Assembly (NCBI GenBank): GCA_003184365.1
Contig: NKYR01000064.1
Span: 124,001 to 188,000, forward strand
Length of the DNA: 64,000 nt
Reading direction: 5' to 3'
From: Evernia prunastri
Lineage: Eukaryota; Ascomycota; Lecanoromycetes; Lecanorales; Parmeliaceae
Position 1 is the first letter of the stretch, and each line of letters opens with the position of its first letter. The translations under genes were made by a program, and so were the position numbers. Below the pieces are notes generated by a model. The model saw nothing but the letters and a program-made list of their open reading frames with translations, was not told where the DNA came from and searched no databases. Below are positions 10,096-21,443 of this stretch, piece after piece.

Positions 10096-10927
10096 TCAAG
10101 ACTCATCCCGCTTCCTCTTTCTTGTGAATAAAGACTTACGCTTGGAAGACCTATCCCACTTAAACTGCTTAAACTGACGCTTGGACTCTTCAAGTTCCTT
10201 GATCGTCTCAGATTCGCTTTCAGTCTCTTCATACTCGCCATGAGCACCTCCCTTGATATTATTCGTAAGCGCCTTGACCTTCTCCATCTCCTCCTTGAGA
10301 AACTCCCTCGACAGCGGAGGCCTCGCGCCGACCTTCTGGCTGTACCTCATGGCCAGCTCAAGGTACAATTCCTCCAACGAGCCTTCCTCGCTTTCAGAGG
10401 TGGTCTGCTGCACGAGGAGGTACTCGTCGCATTTATACATACTTGGAAAGGGGCAATCTTCGCCCCCCAATTTAATCAGACCTGGGTGCCTCAACACCGC
10501 GCTTTGGAACACTTTCCGATCGTCCGTGCGTAACGTCCGCACCTCGAGGTCTATGCGGCGCGCGCCGTAGATATGGTGGGCATATCCTGCCAGGGAGGAA
10601 AATCAATGGCAAGGGTCAGCCGTTTTGCAGGGTTGGCGGGAAAACTACGGACCTTCGATAGTCTCTACGAGCTTCTCGAGGTAGTCCGTGCTCGTGTTGG
10701 GTCTCATGTCGGGAAATTCCCGCTATCCGGATGGGATTCACATCGATCAGCATTCGCAACAAAGTGAGACGGCTTTTGTCGTCGGGTGCTGATGTACTGA
10801 CCGAGTTGGGGTCTTGACCTGCCTCTCTGAGTGCCTGTTCGTATGTGAAACCGGGGCAAGGGCCGCCCGGCTTCTTACCACTCCATCCGTGGGTACATTT
10901 GGGCTCTTTGAAGAGGTGGGCCCACAT
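10096..10927 (-). CDS. Hypothetical nuclear-type protein, 228 aa
   Basis: Three exons (10927-10802, 10722-10653, 10586-10096) splice in phase to 228 residues. The start is a Trp/Cys/Pro/Gly-rich segment (MWAHLFKEPKCTHGWSG). The middle has YGARRIDLEVRTLRTDD and CPFPSMYKCDEYLL. The C-terminal third is highly charged, with a Glu/Ser run followed by a KRKS...TRKRKRDES basic cluster that should act as a nuclear localisation signal. No named domain was recognised. Splice sites are good (GTCAGT, GTCCGT donors; GGATAG, TGGCAG acceptors), so I trust the gene more than any function. Confidence 0.6.
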
Positions 10928-11380
10928 GTTGTAGAGTCCGGATGGCTGCTTCGCCTATGTTCTGTTTGATAATGATGGATGCTCGACAGAATGGTTGTGT
11001 CGGAGAGAATGATGAAGTTTTGATGTTTTGAGCAAGTGCTGGGGAAAAGGTGAGGTTCCCCTGGTGATGTCAAGGCGGTGATGCGCTCCTTCTCAATTCA
11101 ATATCATGGCAGCCAGCACCTGCCGATTTGCTCGCACTTAAATGAGAGTAGCTTAGATAAACAAAACGCATCCCTGCCCCACTCATGTATTCGTCCCTTG
11201 CTTTCCAACAATCCATCCATCATTCATCATATCACATAGCAGATAAATATCGGTTTTCTTTGACACCAATACCAACAGGCACAAGCATTAGACCGGCTAG
11301 CATTACCATATACAAAGCAGATCGCCAACTCCCCAACAGCAAATTTACAAGACCACTCACCGCGAACCAAACAACCCAAT

Positions 11381-11877
11381 ATGGACTCCATATCGCACTT
11401 GTATGCTGAAGAAATTCGCCGTAAGCCTTCCTGCAGCCCACGAGCTCCATTCTCAACGACTGACCCAGATCCAACAGTCAACGCCGAGTCTAGGAGCAGG
11501 CTCACCGAGTTTGAATCCCTGGCCCTGTCTTCTCTCTGAGCTATAGAGCAGCTATAGAGCGACTCTCGCAATTAATGGAGACTGCTTTGGAGCGTACCGG
11601 GAACGATTATCCATTTTCCACGTGGGAGACAATCATCTCGGGGGAAGGGCTGCTGACGGAGGAAATGCGCGTTGCAACTGACAAGTTCAAGAATCTCGAG
11701 GCACAACTGGATGGCAGTCTGAGCAAACTTGAGGAATGGAAGGAGCAGTTTGACGTGATGGTGAATGCGCTGGGCCGCTGGGCGTTAGAGCAACAGAAGA
11801 TACTTGCCTCGGACCTCATTAAGACGTTCATCGCCGGAGAGGAGGCATTAGTAGCCGCAGCCGCAGGGGCTGCTTAG
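11381..11877 (+). pseudogene. Unknown coiled-coil gene with an apparent 2-base frameshift
   Basis: A start at 11381 (MDSISHLYAEEIR) reaches a GTAAGC donor at 11421, and a CAG acceptor at 11477 continues the frame through TEFESLALSSL. It then hits TGA inside a CT-dinucleotide run near 11531. Skipping one CT unit carries the frame straight on into a helical C-terminal part that ends at 11877 (Glu/Leu-rich coiled coil, then Ala-rich tail). So this is a recent frameshift, a length polymorphism or an assembly error in a CT repeat. If the break is real, only a short N-terminal peptide is made from this start. No family was recognised. Confidence 0.45.
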
Positions 11878-12125
11878 CCTGCTGGGCAACACTGCATCTT
11901 CCGGTCACGGAGCTGCTGCGTTGCTGTGGGGGAAAGATTTCAAGAATGGGTTTGTTCTCGAAGAAGGCAACATCAATGGCCACAATCGAGCGCTTGCTAA
12001 GGCCCACGGACATAGCACCGGAATAGATATTAGAATACCCATACATTAGTTTCCCGAGTCTCTAGTTTTCTGAGCCCTCGAATGATCTACTGGCCCCTGA
12101 GCATGTACTCGTTCACCATGCCCAC

Positions 12126-12792
12126 CTAAGTACGCTGATCCCCACCCGCAGACCCCTTGCTAGTCTCAAGCCTGGCGGCTTCATTTAATGCCTCCATAGC
12201 TGATCTCCATGTGTCCTCCTCTTTCTTCGCAATCAGCTTCTGTAAGGCCACTATCAGTGCCTCAAGCGATCCTTCGGCAGTGTTTCGATTCGCATCTGCC
12301 GTACACGCCACCACTGGGCGCCCTCTGGGCTTGTAATCAGTACGTAGCTTTCGACCATTTTTCTGGAAACGTGACTCTGCCGTGTGCAGATCGTGATGTG
12401 TGCCTCAGAGCCGCCGAACAATTCCTTTCCAAGCTCTGGGGGCACAGGGTTAGTTCTTGCGCTGCTTATTTGCAGAGAGTGTGGAGAATCTGCCCTACTT
12501 GTTGCTTCTTCATTTCGACTCCTGAAGTATTCGTCAATTGTAAATTGCGACGGAATCAACCATTCCTTGTTCGCAGCAGTAATCATCTTCGAGACAGCAG
12601 GTTTCTTGGCCTGGTACTCACTCTGTCAGCATAAATCATCCGGAAGATCCTAAGGTGGAATCTTGCTGGCTATAGAAGACATCTACTCACCTTTTTCTCA
12701 CCGCAGCAGGCTTTGGCTTTCTTGTCAGAATTGCACTCGCAGGGGTCATTGCGTCCGACTTTAGACACAGACTGGCTAGAGGATGTAGACAT
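12126..12792 (-). CDS. SEC-C zinc-motif protein, about 158 aa
   Basis: The start at 12792 is followed by VGRNDPCECNSDKKAKACCG, a SEC-C metal-binding motif with the full C-x-C-x8-C-C spacing known from SecA and many stand-alone proteins. Exon 1 is 12792-12691, with a GTGAGT donor and a GCTGACAG acceptor leading into exon 2 (12622-12499). A third exon is clear from its coding quality (VVACTADANRN to the stop at 12126). Its acceptor is not settled: CGGCAG at 12377 (158 aa in total) or CTCTGAG further upstream both keep the frame. A GTAGGG donor with an AACTAAC branch site supports an intron here. SEC-C usually binds zinc and nucleic acid or protein. The specific role is unknown. Confidence 0.55.
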
Positions 12793-13311
12793 AGTATTGA
12801 GAGCTTGTTTGTCGAGTTGAGCACCAAGAGTCCAAGTGATAGCTTGAGAGAGAGGCACGGTGCGCTTCTGGGGCAGACAATGCTGATCACGGCGAATGGG
12901 TCGGAGAGAAACTTATACGACCGAATCTTTGGGGACCAAAATCGCTCAATATTCAGGCGCCTGGAGTTCTCTTTCAAGTCCAAAAACAAACAGCTTTCGG
13001 AACACCTCATTTCGTACATTTGAGTCTCACATCCGCTAAACGTCAGGTTGCAGGATCTTGAGTGTTGACGTCGGAGGGTTTGGCAATGGAGAATCATCTG
13101 ACAGTGCAACGGTTAGAGGCACACGCATGGATTCAAAGTCCGAATGCTCTGCCGAAGAGAGTGTGTCGTTTTTATAGTTCATGTTCGTGGTACCATCGGA
13201 ACTTGCCTCCGGTCTTTGGCTTCAGAACCGAACTTGACACCAATAACCTCAAAATTCCCGGCTTATATTACAGCATATCCAATTAGGAGTATGCACCAAA
13301 CGTGACATTTT
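12793..13311. other. Intergenic
   Basis: Divergent 5' region of the SEC-C gene and convergent 3' side of the Inp1 gene. Short frames only, none with motif or splice support. Confidence 0.35.
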
Positions 13312-15274
13312 TCAGTCAATCTCCCACTGCAAGTACTCTGGTCAGTAATTCACTCTCTAGATGTTGAGTCGGAAGATAGTTGCAGCTTTCATTGCACTCC
13401 CAGAAGGTGGCTTGCGACTCAAATCAGGGTACCGACAGGAAAACAAAGGCTGAGGAAGCTACTTACAGATTCGCCCACCTCGCTGGCTCTAGCATCTCTC
13501 GATGATAAGCTCTTTCGGAGGGAAACTCCGTAATCATCCTCTTCCCAGTTTTCATCGGCTTCATCGCTGGCATCACTGAAGTCCCAAGAGCACGGTATCT
13601 TCTGTCCGCCATCACCGAAGCCAAATGAAGTGCCGCGAGAAGCACCTCGAGCTATCTTACTAGCGATCCTCATCATGAGGGCGACCAACTGGATAGGTGG
13701 GCCTAACAATAAGGAACACATTTTTTGAAGAATTGCGGTGGTCATGTGGTGACCTGACATATGTGACCGAGGAGAGTAAGGAGGATATACATTGGAGGAT
13801 GGTGGCAGAGGTGATTGATTTCGCTTTCTTCGTCTCATGACATGACGGCGAAGCTTAGTATGGGGTGAAGGGGTCGTTGGCTCAGGCCAGTGGTCATCGT
13901 CTTGTGATGCTGCATCGCTGACCAGTGGTGGCGTCCCTGGGAGATCAGACGGGGAATGATATCCACTTCCCTCAACAAACTTTGCGTCACTCATATCCCA
14001 CAGCTCAGGGGACGAAGCCATGATGGTGGTTTCAGATACATCGCGTTTGTGGTTGCGGATCAGTGGTATGTCGATGCCGGCATAGTCCTCTTGCGAAGGT
14101 TTAGGAAAGGGAGGCGAAGGCGCTAGAGGAGATATTGGGCTGTGAAAAGAATGGAAGGAGTCCACGCTCGAAGAGAGACTAGATGACTCTTTCCTGAGCT
14201 TGGGTATGGCGAGAGACTTTGCTTCTTCGGTAGATGGGGGCGAGGTCCTGAGAGTCAGCTGTGGTGGTGCGGTGATAGCTCGCCCAGTCCGCAAACCCTT
14301 AGGCCGGGTACGAGTCTTGAAGTTGTCGGGTTCTTCGTAGACTTTCTCTTGCAAGTCGTGGTGGGTAACGTTTGTATCGTCTGTCGCTTCGTTACCCCCC
14401 TCGTTCTCTGTGCTCCCAGTATTACTGATGCCCGAAGGCGCGACACGGAAGCCTGCGTTGGTCCCAGGATGTGTTTCAAGTTCAGGATCGACTAGATTGC
14501 CCGTTTCAGCTTCAGGGCTCTTGTTGCACGTATTCGCTGTCGAAAATTCGCCGAAGTCCTCTAGCACTTCAGGGGATTTTTCTGACATAGTATCAAGTGG
14601 TGGCTTGGATCTCCATGGTCGCTTCTGTATGGGTGTCGTTGGAGGCTGCGGAAGGTCGACGGTAAAACCTCGCTTGAAAGGGCACGGGGTGACTTCATAT
14701 TGTAGTACTTTGGTCAGGACATTCTTGAGTTCATCCACCATCTTCTTGTCTTCTGAGCTTGCTCGCGGCAGTTCGATACGATAATAAACATTCGGCCGGA
14801 TTCGAAGTACAAATTTAGATTCGCCGTCGACGCACCAGCACTGCGATTTGGATAGTAGAGGCTGCAGCGTTGTGCCAGAGCTGAGGAAGGCCGTGCCGAG
14901 GACTCTGTAGATCCGTAGGGGCCCTATGCAAATTTTATTTAGCCAGAGAGCGTTATTCTTGTGTAAGTAGGCGGCAGCATACCAGCGGCTAGGGTCCTTT
15001 CAGTAGTAGAGAACCATGGCAACGTCCCGACTGGTTCTTCTTGGAACTCAGCCCGTCCGTTGCTGATACTCGAATGCTCTCGAGTCAAGCTCGTTGGGTT
15101 GTTGAAAGAGACGATCTTGCCAGTGCCATGTGCGTATAATGTTTCAGCTCCGTCGACGTTCTCTTCCGGCAAAGGGATTGATCTAGAGGAGCGAGTTGGT
15201 GCAGTAAAGGAGCGGCGAATAAAGTGTGGGGGAGGTGCTCTTTCGGGCGTACATGGAGCGGATGCGAGGGCCAT
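13312..15274 (-). CDS. INP1: Inp1-like inheritance of peroxisomes protein, 587 aa
   Basis: Exons 15274-14983, 14923-13467 and 13326-13312 give 587 residues. The N-terminal part carries the Inp1 signature: VDGAETLYAHGTGKIVSF, LPWFSTTERT, PLRIYRVLGTAFLSSGTTLQPLLSKSQCWCVD, and KVLQYEVTPCPFKRGFTVDLP (about residues 40-200). It is followed by a long Ser/Pro-rich disordered tail. Inp1 tethers peroxisomes to the cell cortex so that some stay in the mother cell or hyphal compartment. The first intron (59 bases) is ordinary.

The last one (13327-13466) is 140 bases. It leads to a tiny exon, WEID plus stop, behind a TACTGACC branch site, and that exon is the least certain part. The intron looks like a member of the long-intron family described in the findings. 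Confidence 0.8.
13327..13466 (-). mobile_element. Long intron, candidate introner-like copy (140 bases)
   Basis: The last intron of the Inp1 gene, GTAAGT to TTGCAG on the minus strand. Its middle (TTGAGTCGCAAG, GGGAGTGCAAT, CTTCCGACTC) lines up by eye with ATGAGTTGCAAG, AGGAGTCAAAT and TTCACGACTC in the P450 intron, in the same order. Confidence 0.45.
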
Positions 15275-16130
15275 TTAGTTAGTCAGAGTCGAGGAAGCAG
15301 TTCACTCGGGTGATGGACGCGTGAAGTGATGCCCATGCTGTACAACATAGACCTTGAGGCACGCGACTGTCTTGTGGTGGTCAATAATCATCTACATTTG
15401 GGGCTGAAAGTGGCGTAGCGGTGCGGCTAGAGTATTAGCGTGTGCAGAATACGTTACACTTCTTGGCGCTAAGAAAATCGCCTTGCGCCGACTGTGAATG
15501 TAGCTAAATCAGCATATATAACAGATATAAAATGTTGATATATGTAAATAGATAGTCTTAATGTTAGCATGGTAAAAATATTAAAATTTATACCATTTTC
15601 GTAGAGATATAAAGAATTACAATAATTTATACTTCGCTCTGTCTAATCTACCAAGTACGTGAATATTTCTCGCTATTTTTCTATTCAAATGATTTTCTAT
15701 TTATTTACTTTAGAAACCAATTGTGAAGGAATCATGTATGTCAAGCTTCCGCACATCCCTAATGTCCCCCTATCCTCCTCTAATTCCAGGGGTCGAAACC
15801 CAGCTGAACGTTAAACTAGACCGTGCGGATCACCGACCGACAGTCCCACTTGTTTGTATAATGATGCCACTTTCAGGCGGCGAGCTCCTTTTGAAACGTC
15901 GTTACTAGTGCCAGGTGCTGTTGTGAAGTGGTACCCCTGCGGCTACCTGACGCGGGCCGTTTTGGAAGCAACGCGAACCCGCTTCAAGAGCGTAATATCA
16001 ACATTCTGGACGTCTTCTCGTTTGCGCTCTTTCGAGGGTGCAAGATGATCTGGAAGTGCGGGGGAAGATTTGGCTCCTGTGCAACCTTTTTTGTTGCCCA
16101 AGAGCCCTCGAAACTGTGGATGTTTTCAAA
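15275..16130. other. Intergenic with AT-rich stretch
   Basis: The upstream region of the Inp1 gene is followed by a markedly AT-rich stretch (about 15490-15720, many TATATA, AAAATATTAAAATTTATA-type runs). I looked for terminal inverted repeats and coding frames in it and found none. It could be a decayed repeat. Confidence 0.4.
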
Positions 16131-17198
16131 CTAAACCCACATCGCGTTCCAGTGCTGAAATTCTCTGCGAGGAAAGTTCAATTCTCCACTCTTTTCCCCC
16201 GCCAACGATGCTGCTGCACATTTGATAGACAACCACTTCTCATCACTCTTCGAAGGATTGTCGAAGACATATTCGACGTACTCGTCACCGCTCTTATTCG
16301 TTGTGAAGACACCATCTGGTTTGCGGTCAAGTGCCGTACCGGCAGAATCTCGGTCTGAATTCGAAAATGCCCTTTCTCTTTCTTCTTTTTGTTGTGATTC
16401 CGCGATGAATTGTACGGCGGTCATCAACGAGACACGAATCATGTTCTTGCTCTCAATTGCACCGACATCCTTCCTTGCAAGAGGGAGTGACTGCGATCTG
16501 ATGGTATCGAAATTGAGTACATTACCCAGGTCCTGATCATGACCTGTCAGAACCAACACCACACTTCGTCGCTGCGCCTCCTTATCCAATGAAATGGTTC
16601 CATCTGCCTCGGCCTCAGGCCATGAAAAAGGCTCATCGAGAAGAACAATAATTGCTCGACACAGAGGGAGCAGATGAAAGTGCAGTCGCGAAGTGACTTG
16701 GCCACAGATATGTGCGTGGGTCTGTAAGATTTCTGGTATCGTCCGAGGTCCTGTCGGAGTGATCTGAATCGGATGTGCGAAGAATTTGCCACGGCCTATG
16801 TCAGGATCATTGTTGTGACAGCGAAACCAGCGTTTGTATATGCAAGCAAAGAGGAACGTCCCCGGGCATGGAGTGTAATCTGGATCTGGAACCTGAGCGG
16901 ATACTTCCCAGTATAGCATTGTCGACTTATTACAAAGATCGAGCGCCTCTCCACCACCAACCAGTGGCGTTGGCGTCGTAAGTTGAGACATTCTCCTATC
17001 GCTGGACCAATGTTGTTTCAGATCCAATGCAAAGATTGATTCCTTTCCCCCCAAGTAGTGTTTCTTCACTATCTCTTGAAGCCTGCTGTTAAATAGAGTT
17101 TTCAGTGATTCATCTCGGTCCGTGGCTGGGACATCCTCCAGCTTTTGGACATCCGTGCAAGTTTCGCATCCACCTTGTATCCGAGGAGACAGTGACAT
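16131..17198 (-). CDS. Hypothetical protein, 355 aa
   Basis: A long open frame on the minus strand. The frame opens upstream of 17252, but its first ATG is at 17198 (MSLSPRIQGGCETC). Visible segments include a CETC pair near the N-terminus, a hydrophobic block RLHFHLLPLCRAIIVLLDEPF, a VVLVLTGHDQDLGNVLNFD block that looks like a buried strand plus turn, and a C-terminal helix region. There is no signal peptide or obvious TM. I do not recognise the family. The length and absence of internal stops support a real gene. An additional 5' exon upstream of 17252 cannot be excluded. Confidence 0.5.
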   Translation of the reverse strand: MSLSPRIQGGCETCTDVQKLEDVPATDRDESLKTLFNSRLQEIVKKHYLGGKESIFALDLKQHWSSDRRMSQLTTPTPLVGGGEALDLCNKSTMLYWEVSAQVPDPDYTPCPGTFLFACIYKRWFRCHNNDPDIGRGKFFAHPIQITPTGPRTIPEILQTHAHICGQVTSRLHFHLLPLCRAIIVLLDEPFSWPEAEADGTISLDKEAQRRSVVLVLTGHDQDLGNVLNFDTIRSQSLPLARKDVGAIESKNMIRVSLMTAVQFIAESQQKEERERAFSNSDRDSAGTALDRKPDGVFTTNKSGDEYVEYVFDNPSKSDEKWLSIKCAAASLAGEKSGELNFPRREFQHWNAMWV

Positions 17199-18450
17199 GT
17201 TATAAGACTTTCTAGCTTCAGTTCGTTGAAGAGTTGAAGATTTCTGGGGCAACTTGGGTAGCCAATTTCGCCTCTCATGTGTTGTGAGCTAGGTATGGTC
17301 TATTGTGAAGAAGAAATTCCAAGGCAGGTAGAAAATAGAGAGGATAATTGTACTTCAAAATTGAACACGAAGCAGAACCAATCTTACTTGATAAAAACTC
17401 GATTGGCTCACTCACTTGTGGCTCAGATGCATTAGGCTTCGGAACAAGTTACTCCAACTATGTAGCAAAAGCTGCACCGGCAATGGCCTTCTGGGGAGCA
17501 CTTTTGTTAGAGTTTGAGGGGATATGCTTCTCTTGGCGTTTGAGGCTTGTTCATGGCTGAGAGGTGGCCTCAAGAGTTGGAGGATGTAAGAGTAGGTATC
17601 CACCAAAAGAAATGCATAGAGCACCAGAGGGAATGTCTTAAAATTTCTGAGTCCTACTGTGAAGAAAAATGAATTTTTTTTTAGTCTGGAAGGCTTTCGC
17701 AGCTAGACTTTTAATAGCATAGTACGCTTGGCAGGCGGGGTCCTCAAAGTAAGACCTTTGCCACAGGCTTCCAAACCTTGTTCATCAATCCTGCTACCCA
17801 CTGAGGCCCTTGCAGGATTCGATCATCACGTTCGTCAGAAGTCTTTCACATCTGTCATTCTACTTGAGTATAGCACATTCGAATCCCCTCATTGTTTCTC
17901 AAAACACTCCGCTTTCACGACCTCAAGCTTCCGAGCCACCCCGCTCGCAAATCCATCAACCCTTCGATTGTCGTAGCCGCATGCGCCCAAGCGGCCAACG
18001 GCGTTCTGATCGACAGGACTTGATCGAAGTCTTCCACTATTCGGGGCGTTCTCAAGGTCTTCCCACCCTCTGGCTGGCAGACCGAAACCAGCCACGGTTG
18101 TGTTAAGAGCTATGCAGACCAGATTCTCGGTTTGTGCCCCAATCTGGCAGAAATCAATATTCAGGGGATCTATCCGAATATGAGAAGTCCCCTCCTCCAA
18201 TCCAACACAACTTGACGACGAGGACACCAAGAGGAACATCTTTAGTTCCGTCATTGTTCTTCCGTGGAGGGTCTCAATTCCAGCCCCTATGAATCTTATC
18301 CTCAAGATTACTTTCTCATAGTCATTGAGTCACGAAAAGAACCATTTTGGTTCGCTAAGACTCACGTCGACAGACGATGAGGTAAAATTCGACGTAACTG
18401 TGTACGGAAGTATCAACAGCGGCGCACTACCACTCGACTGATCATCGCCA
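17199..18450. other. Region with short frames only
   Basis: A 138-residue minus-strand frame (17889-18305) and several shorter ones occur, but none has a motif, and frame changes between them are not explained by clean introns. The stretch may contain 3' exons of the 18451-18965 frame. I cannot define them. Confidence 0.3.
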
Positions 18451-18965
18451 TCAGATGCTGCATCTACCATTTGTGGCTCTGTGTGGCTGGGAAATTGAAG
18501 TTGTAGGTCGGGTGCGAGAGTCAACAGCTAGACCATCGGTGACCGGCAGTGGAAGAGAAGGACTGTCTATCTCAGTTCTAAGCGCACATGGCTCTATCTT
18601 TCCCTGTTCGGCTTGTTCCAGGCCAGCAATCTTTAGCTCGACAAGCATGGTAGAGTGCATGCCATCCCGAGCTTGCCTCAACCTTCTTTGTTTGGTGATT
18701 TGCGAGATGATGGATCTACAGCTCAAATTTCCTCTAACGTTGCAAAGACGCTGATTATCCGCTTGCTGGCTGTTTTCGAGAACTGAATGCGGTTTAGATG
18801 CCTGATAGACAATCAATGTCCTTGTGTCAAACGTCGACCTTCTACCCTTTGCAATTAATGGATCCAAGAATGTTATGAACCGACTTTTTCCTTTCCAAGT
18901 AAAGCTCCATGCCCAAGTTGTTCCCTTGAATGGCCTAGCCAGAAAGGGAATGGAGAATGGGACTA
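18451..18965 (-). CDS. Probable exon of an unrecognised minus-strand gene
   Basis: An open minus-strand frame behind a strong acceptor (TTTGCCTCCACTTAG near 18966) codes for an aromatic/basic segment (TWAWSFTWKGKSRF) and then helical, Gln/Arg-rich sequence. It ends at 18451 in this frame. Another frame continues the minus strand down to 18330 with Ser/Asp-rich sequence, which suggests a further intron near 18500. I could not find a pair of splice sites that keeps phase. The 5' exon and function are unknown. Coding-like composition is the only support. Confidence 0.3.
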
Positions 18966-19299
18966 AGTGGAGGCAAAGGACGCGCTAGTACTAAAGTTTT
19001 TATACGATTCCAATGATGAGGGGACAGTGCAACAGATGTGGGATAGTGTATTTGTAGCTTTTCAGGGCTCCCAAAATGAGGCCAGGTACATTCGGGTCGA
19101 GAATCAGCCAAGATACGCCTTGGTTCAAGCCTTGTAATCAAGGAGGCTGTATTATTCGTGCACAGCCGCAGGTTTCGATCACGTCATACACATCGAGCAG
19201 ACTGAGCCTTGAACAAGATCGGCGATGGGTGTGTAGACCGACGGCGACAGATCAGACTTCAGCACGAGAGACCTGAAATTGAAAAGGCTCGAGACTGAG

Positions 19300-20110
19300 A
19301 GAAATAATAGCTCAAGCAGACTTGAATTCTAGCAGACGGACGAAGGGCGTTGGAGAAGATCGTAGGTTATGATTAGATCACGTCGATTGGAGAAGCGAGC
19401 GATGACCGAGCAGAGCTGCACTTCAGCAGGGTTGAGAACGAGCAAGCCGACGATCATTTCACCAGAGCTATACGAACATACGTGAAGTTGAGTGGCTCCG
19501 AAAATCTGCAGCTGAGATGTATCCGAGCAGAAGACGAGAAAACTTATTGGGGCAGCATTCGAATTGGCTAGGCTCGATTCCGGGAAGAATGACGATGTTT
19601 GAGCCGACATGTAGCTGACGAGACTTGACATGAGGCAGGCTTGAGACGGAGCAGATCAATGATCAAACTAGTCATCGAATGAGGGGATCGATGCTGTGGT
19701 AGACTTGCAATTGGCAAACATTGAAGTTGAAGAGGCTTGAGGTGCGATGATCGAGGCGATATCAGAGTCTTCAGAGGGGTAGACATGAGCCAGAGCAGAC
19801 TTGACGGGTAGCAAGCTTAAGACCAACTCATCGTGAGCTGGAGCAGATTTAAGATACAGCGAGTCGAAGTGGAAGGTCGATGATGAAGCGAACCCTGGGT
19901 TGAGTCGATGGACGATTTTTGACGTTTCGAACCCAACACGTGTGATATGGAGCAGATGGAGCAGACATGAGATGACGCAGGTGTGACATTGAGAAGGTTT
20001 GAGACAAAACATGCTGACAATCACATCGGTCGATGATCGAGCATATCTATGCTTGAGTGGATCGACGATGCTTGAGTCTTGAAAAGACGCTCCATAACTT
20101 CAAAATACCG
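19300..20110. repeat. Degenerate minisatellite-like region
   Basis: About 800 bases in which variants of GATGATCGAG, GAGCAGACTTGA, GAGGCTTGAG and GGTAGACATGAG recur at irregular spacings of roughly 40-70 bases. Minus-strand frames across it translate to repeated Leu/Ser/Pro blocks, a by-product of the repeat. The register is too decayed for a fixed unit to be defined by eye. Confidence 0.45.
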
Positions 20111-20615
20111 AGTAACCGGACAAGCTTGAGCCGTCTCAGTTGCCGTCAGCTTCTGATGCAAGACGGCTGCTCCCGAGGATCGCTAAAGCTTATGACAGAT
20201 TAAAATGATCGATTATTCCCTTTGGCCGAAGATTGATGACGGTTTGAGCGATAGATGGTAAAGTTGCCGCCCTATTCTGCTGCCATTTCCAATTGACGAG
20301 AAACGACACCCAGAGACACCACGTGGAGGTATAGGGTCGGACTTTTGTCTCCGAGAACGATGGTGAGTGGTAGTATGACAACTACCCTGATCAACCCGGA
20401 GAATAAATCCGTCCTCAAGTTGCTGCAGGCTCATCACTCCTCCCGACGTTTACGGGCCGTCGTACGTCCGAAGACCGCCTCCACCCGATGTCTTCGCAGC
20501 AACTCTCGAGAAGTATTCTGATTGATCTCTCACCGATGACAAGAGAAGGGCCCGTCTCCCCCTCCGCCACCAAAAGACGAGTCGATGCTGTGACAGGACA
20601 TCGCTCGTTGGATCA

Positions 20616-21443
20616 CTAGTATCCTCCATGACTCAATCTCCTCCGTTTCGGAGATCTCTCGACCGAGTAAGGCAGCTCGGAGGCCGCTCGCTTGCGTGGC
20701 CGCGGTTCGGATAGTATGATGAATAGTGTTCTTGCTTGTTCCCATTGTAGACCAGGTACAAGGTCTTCTCTTCCAAGAAGAACCACGCGCTCCACCAACC
20801 GGTATCCTATCTCACTTTTGTGATCCAAAAGCATATGCACTGCTGATTTGCCAAGAACGCTGCCTAGGAGCGCATAAAATCTCTCATCAACGTTTGTGTA
20901 CTCTTTGTGGTTATTCGTCTTCCTCAACGTCGAAGAGGAGGTACGGCTTGTCTCGAATATCACGTCTTTCGTATTTTCATTTACGATGCAATGCATGACA
21001 AGACATCTTATCCGTGACGAGGGTACACCATCTACGGCCGCTCCAAGCACAAACGACTGCCAAGCGACCTCTGATGGTTTTAGTTGAGAGGCGGGCTTGT
21101 TCATATCACGATCTTTGTCCACCTCGCTGGTCAACAAAAGACCATTGCGTGCTTTCACGTGGTGTGAGTAAGCCGTATCAGTGGAATTCTTGCCCCGACT
21201 AGTCACATCGATCCACAAAAGCTTCTCTATGTTTATCTTCCAGAAGGCCAGCTCCGTGCTAATCTCCTGGGGTCCGTCCTTGTGACCTGTCTCGACCTTA
21301 TAGAGCGCCGTAAGTAATTGGTCGGACGATGGCCGCACACGAAAGCTCTTTAACTCGCGAAACAGTTCTCTGCCTTTTCTGATTGCGTGCAAGTAGGTCT
21401 GTCTGAGTTGGATATCGCTGGGTTGCTTTCGTTCGTACGACAT
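20616..21443 (-). CDS. Hypothetical protein with bipartite nuclear signal, 275 aa
   Basis: The ATG at 21443 opens a 275-residue intronless frame (MSYERKQPSDI). The body is mixed helix/strand with a hydrophobic VAWQSFVLGAAVDG segment, a LLGSVLGKSAVHMLLDH helix and VERVVLLGREDLVPGL. The C-terminus has two basic clusters (RPRKR and SPKRRR) about 12 residues apart, a good bipartite nuclear localisation signal. No enzyme or DNA-binding motif was recognised. The location in the cell is therefore predicted nuclear and the function unknown. Confidence 0.55.
   Translation of the reverse strand: MSYERKQPSDIQLRQTYLHAIRKGRELFRELKSFRVRPSSDQLLTALYKVETGHKDGPQEISTELAFWKINIEKLLWIDVTSRGKNSTDTAYSHHVKARNGLLLTSEVDKDRDMNKPASQLKPSEVAWQSFVLGAAVDGVPSSRIRCLVMHCIVNENTKDVIFETSRTSSSTLRKTNNHKEYTNVDERFYALLGSVLGKSAVHMLLDHKSEIGYRLVERVVLLGREDLVPGLQWEQARTLFIILSEPRPRKRAASELPYSVERSPKRRRLSHGGY

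Noticed and set aside
15490..15720. AT-rich stretch as a second MITE
   Set aside because: No inverted or direct terminal repeats are visible, and it does not match the 56343-56796 element.
17889..18305. 138-residue minus-strand frame as a gene
   Set aside because: No motif, and no splice connection to neighbours that holds phase. It was left inside an undefined region.
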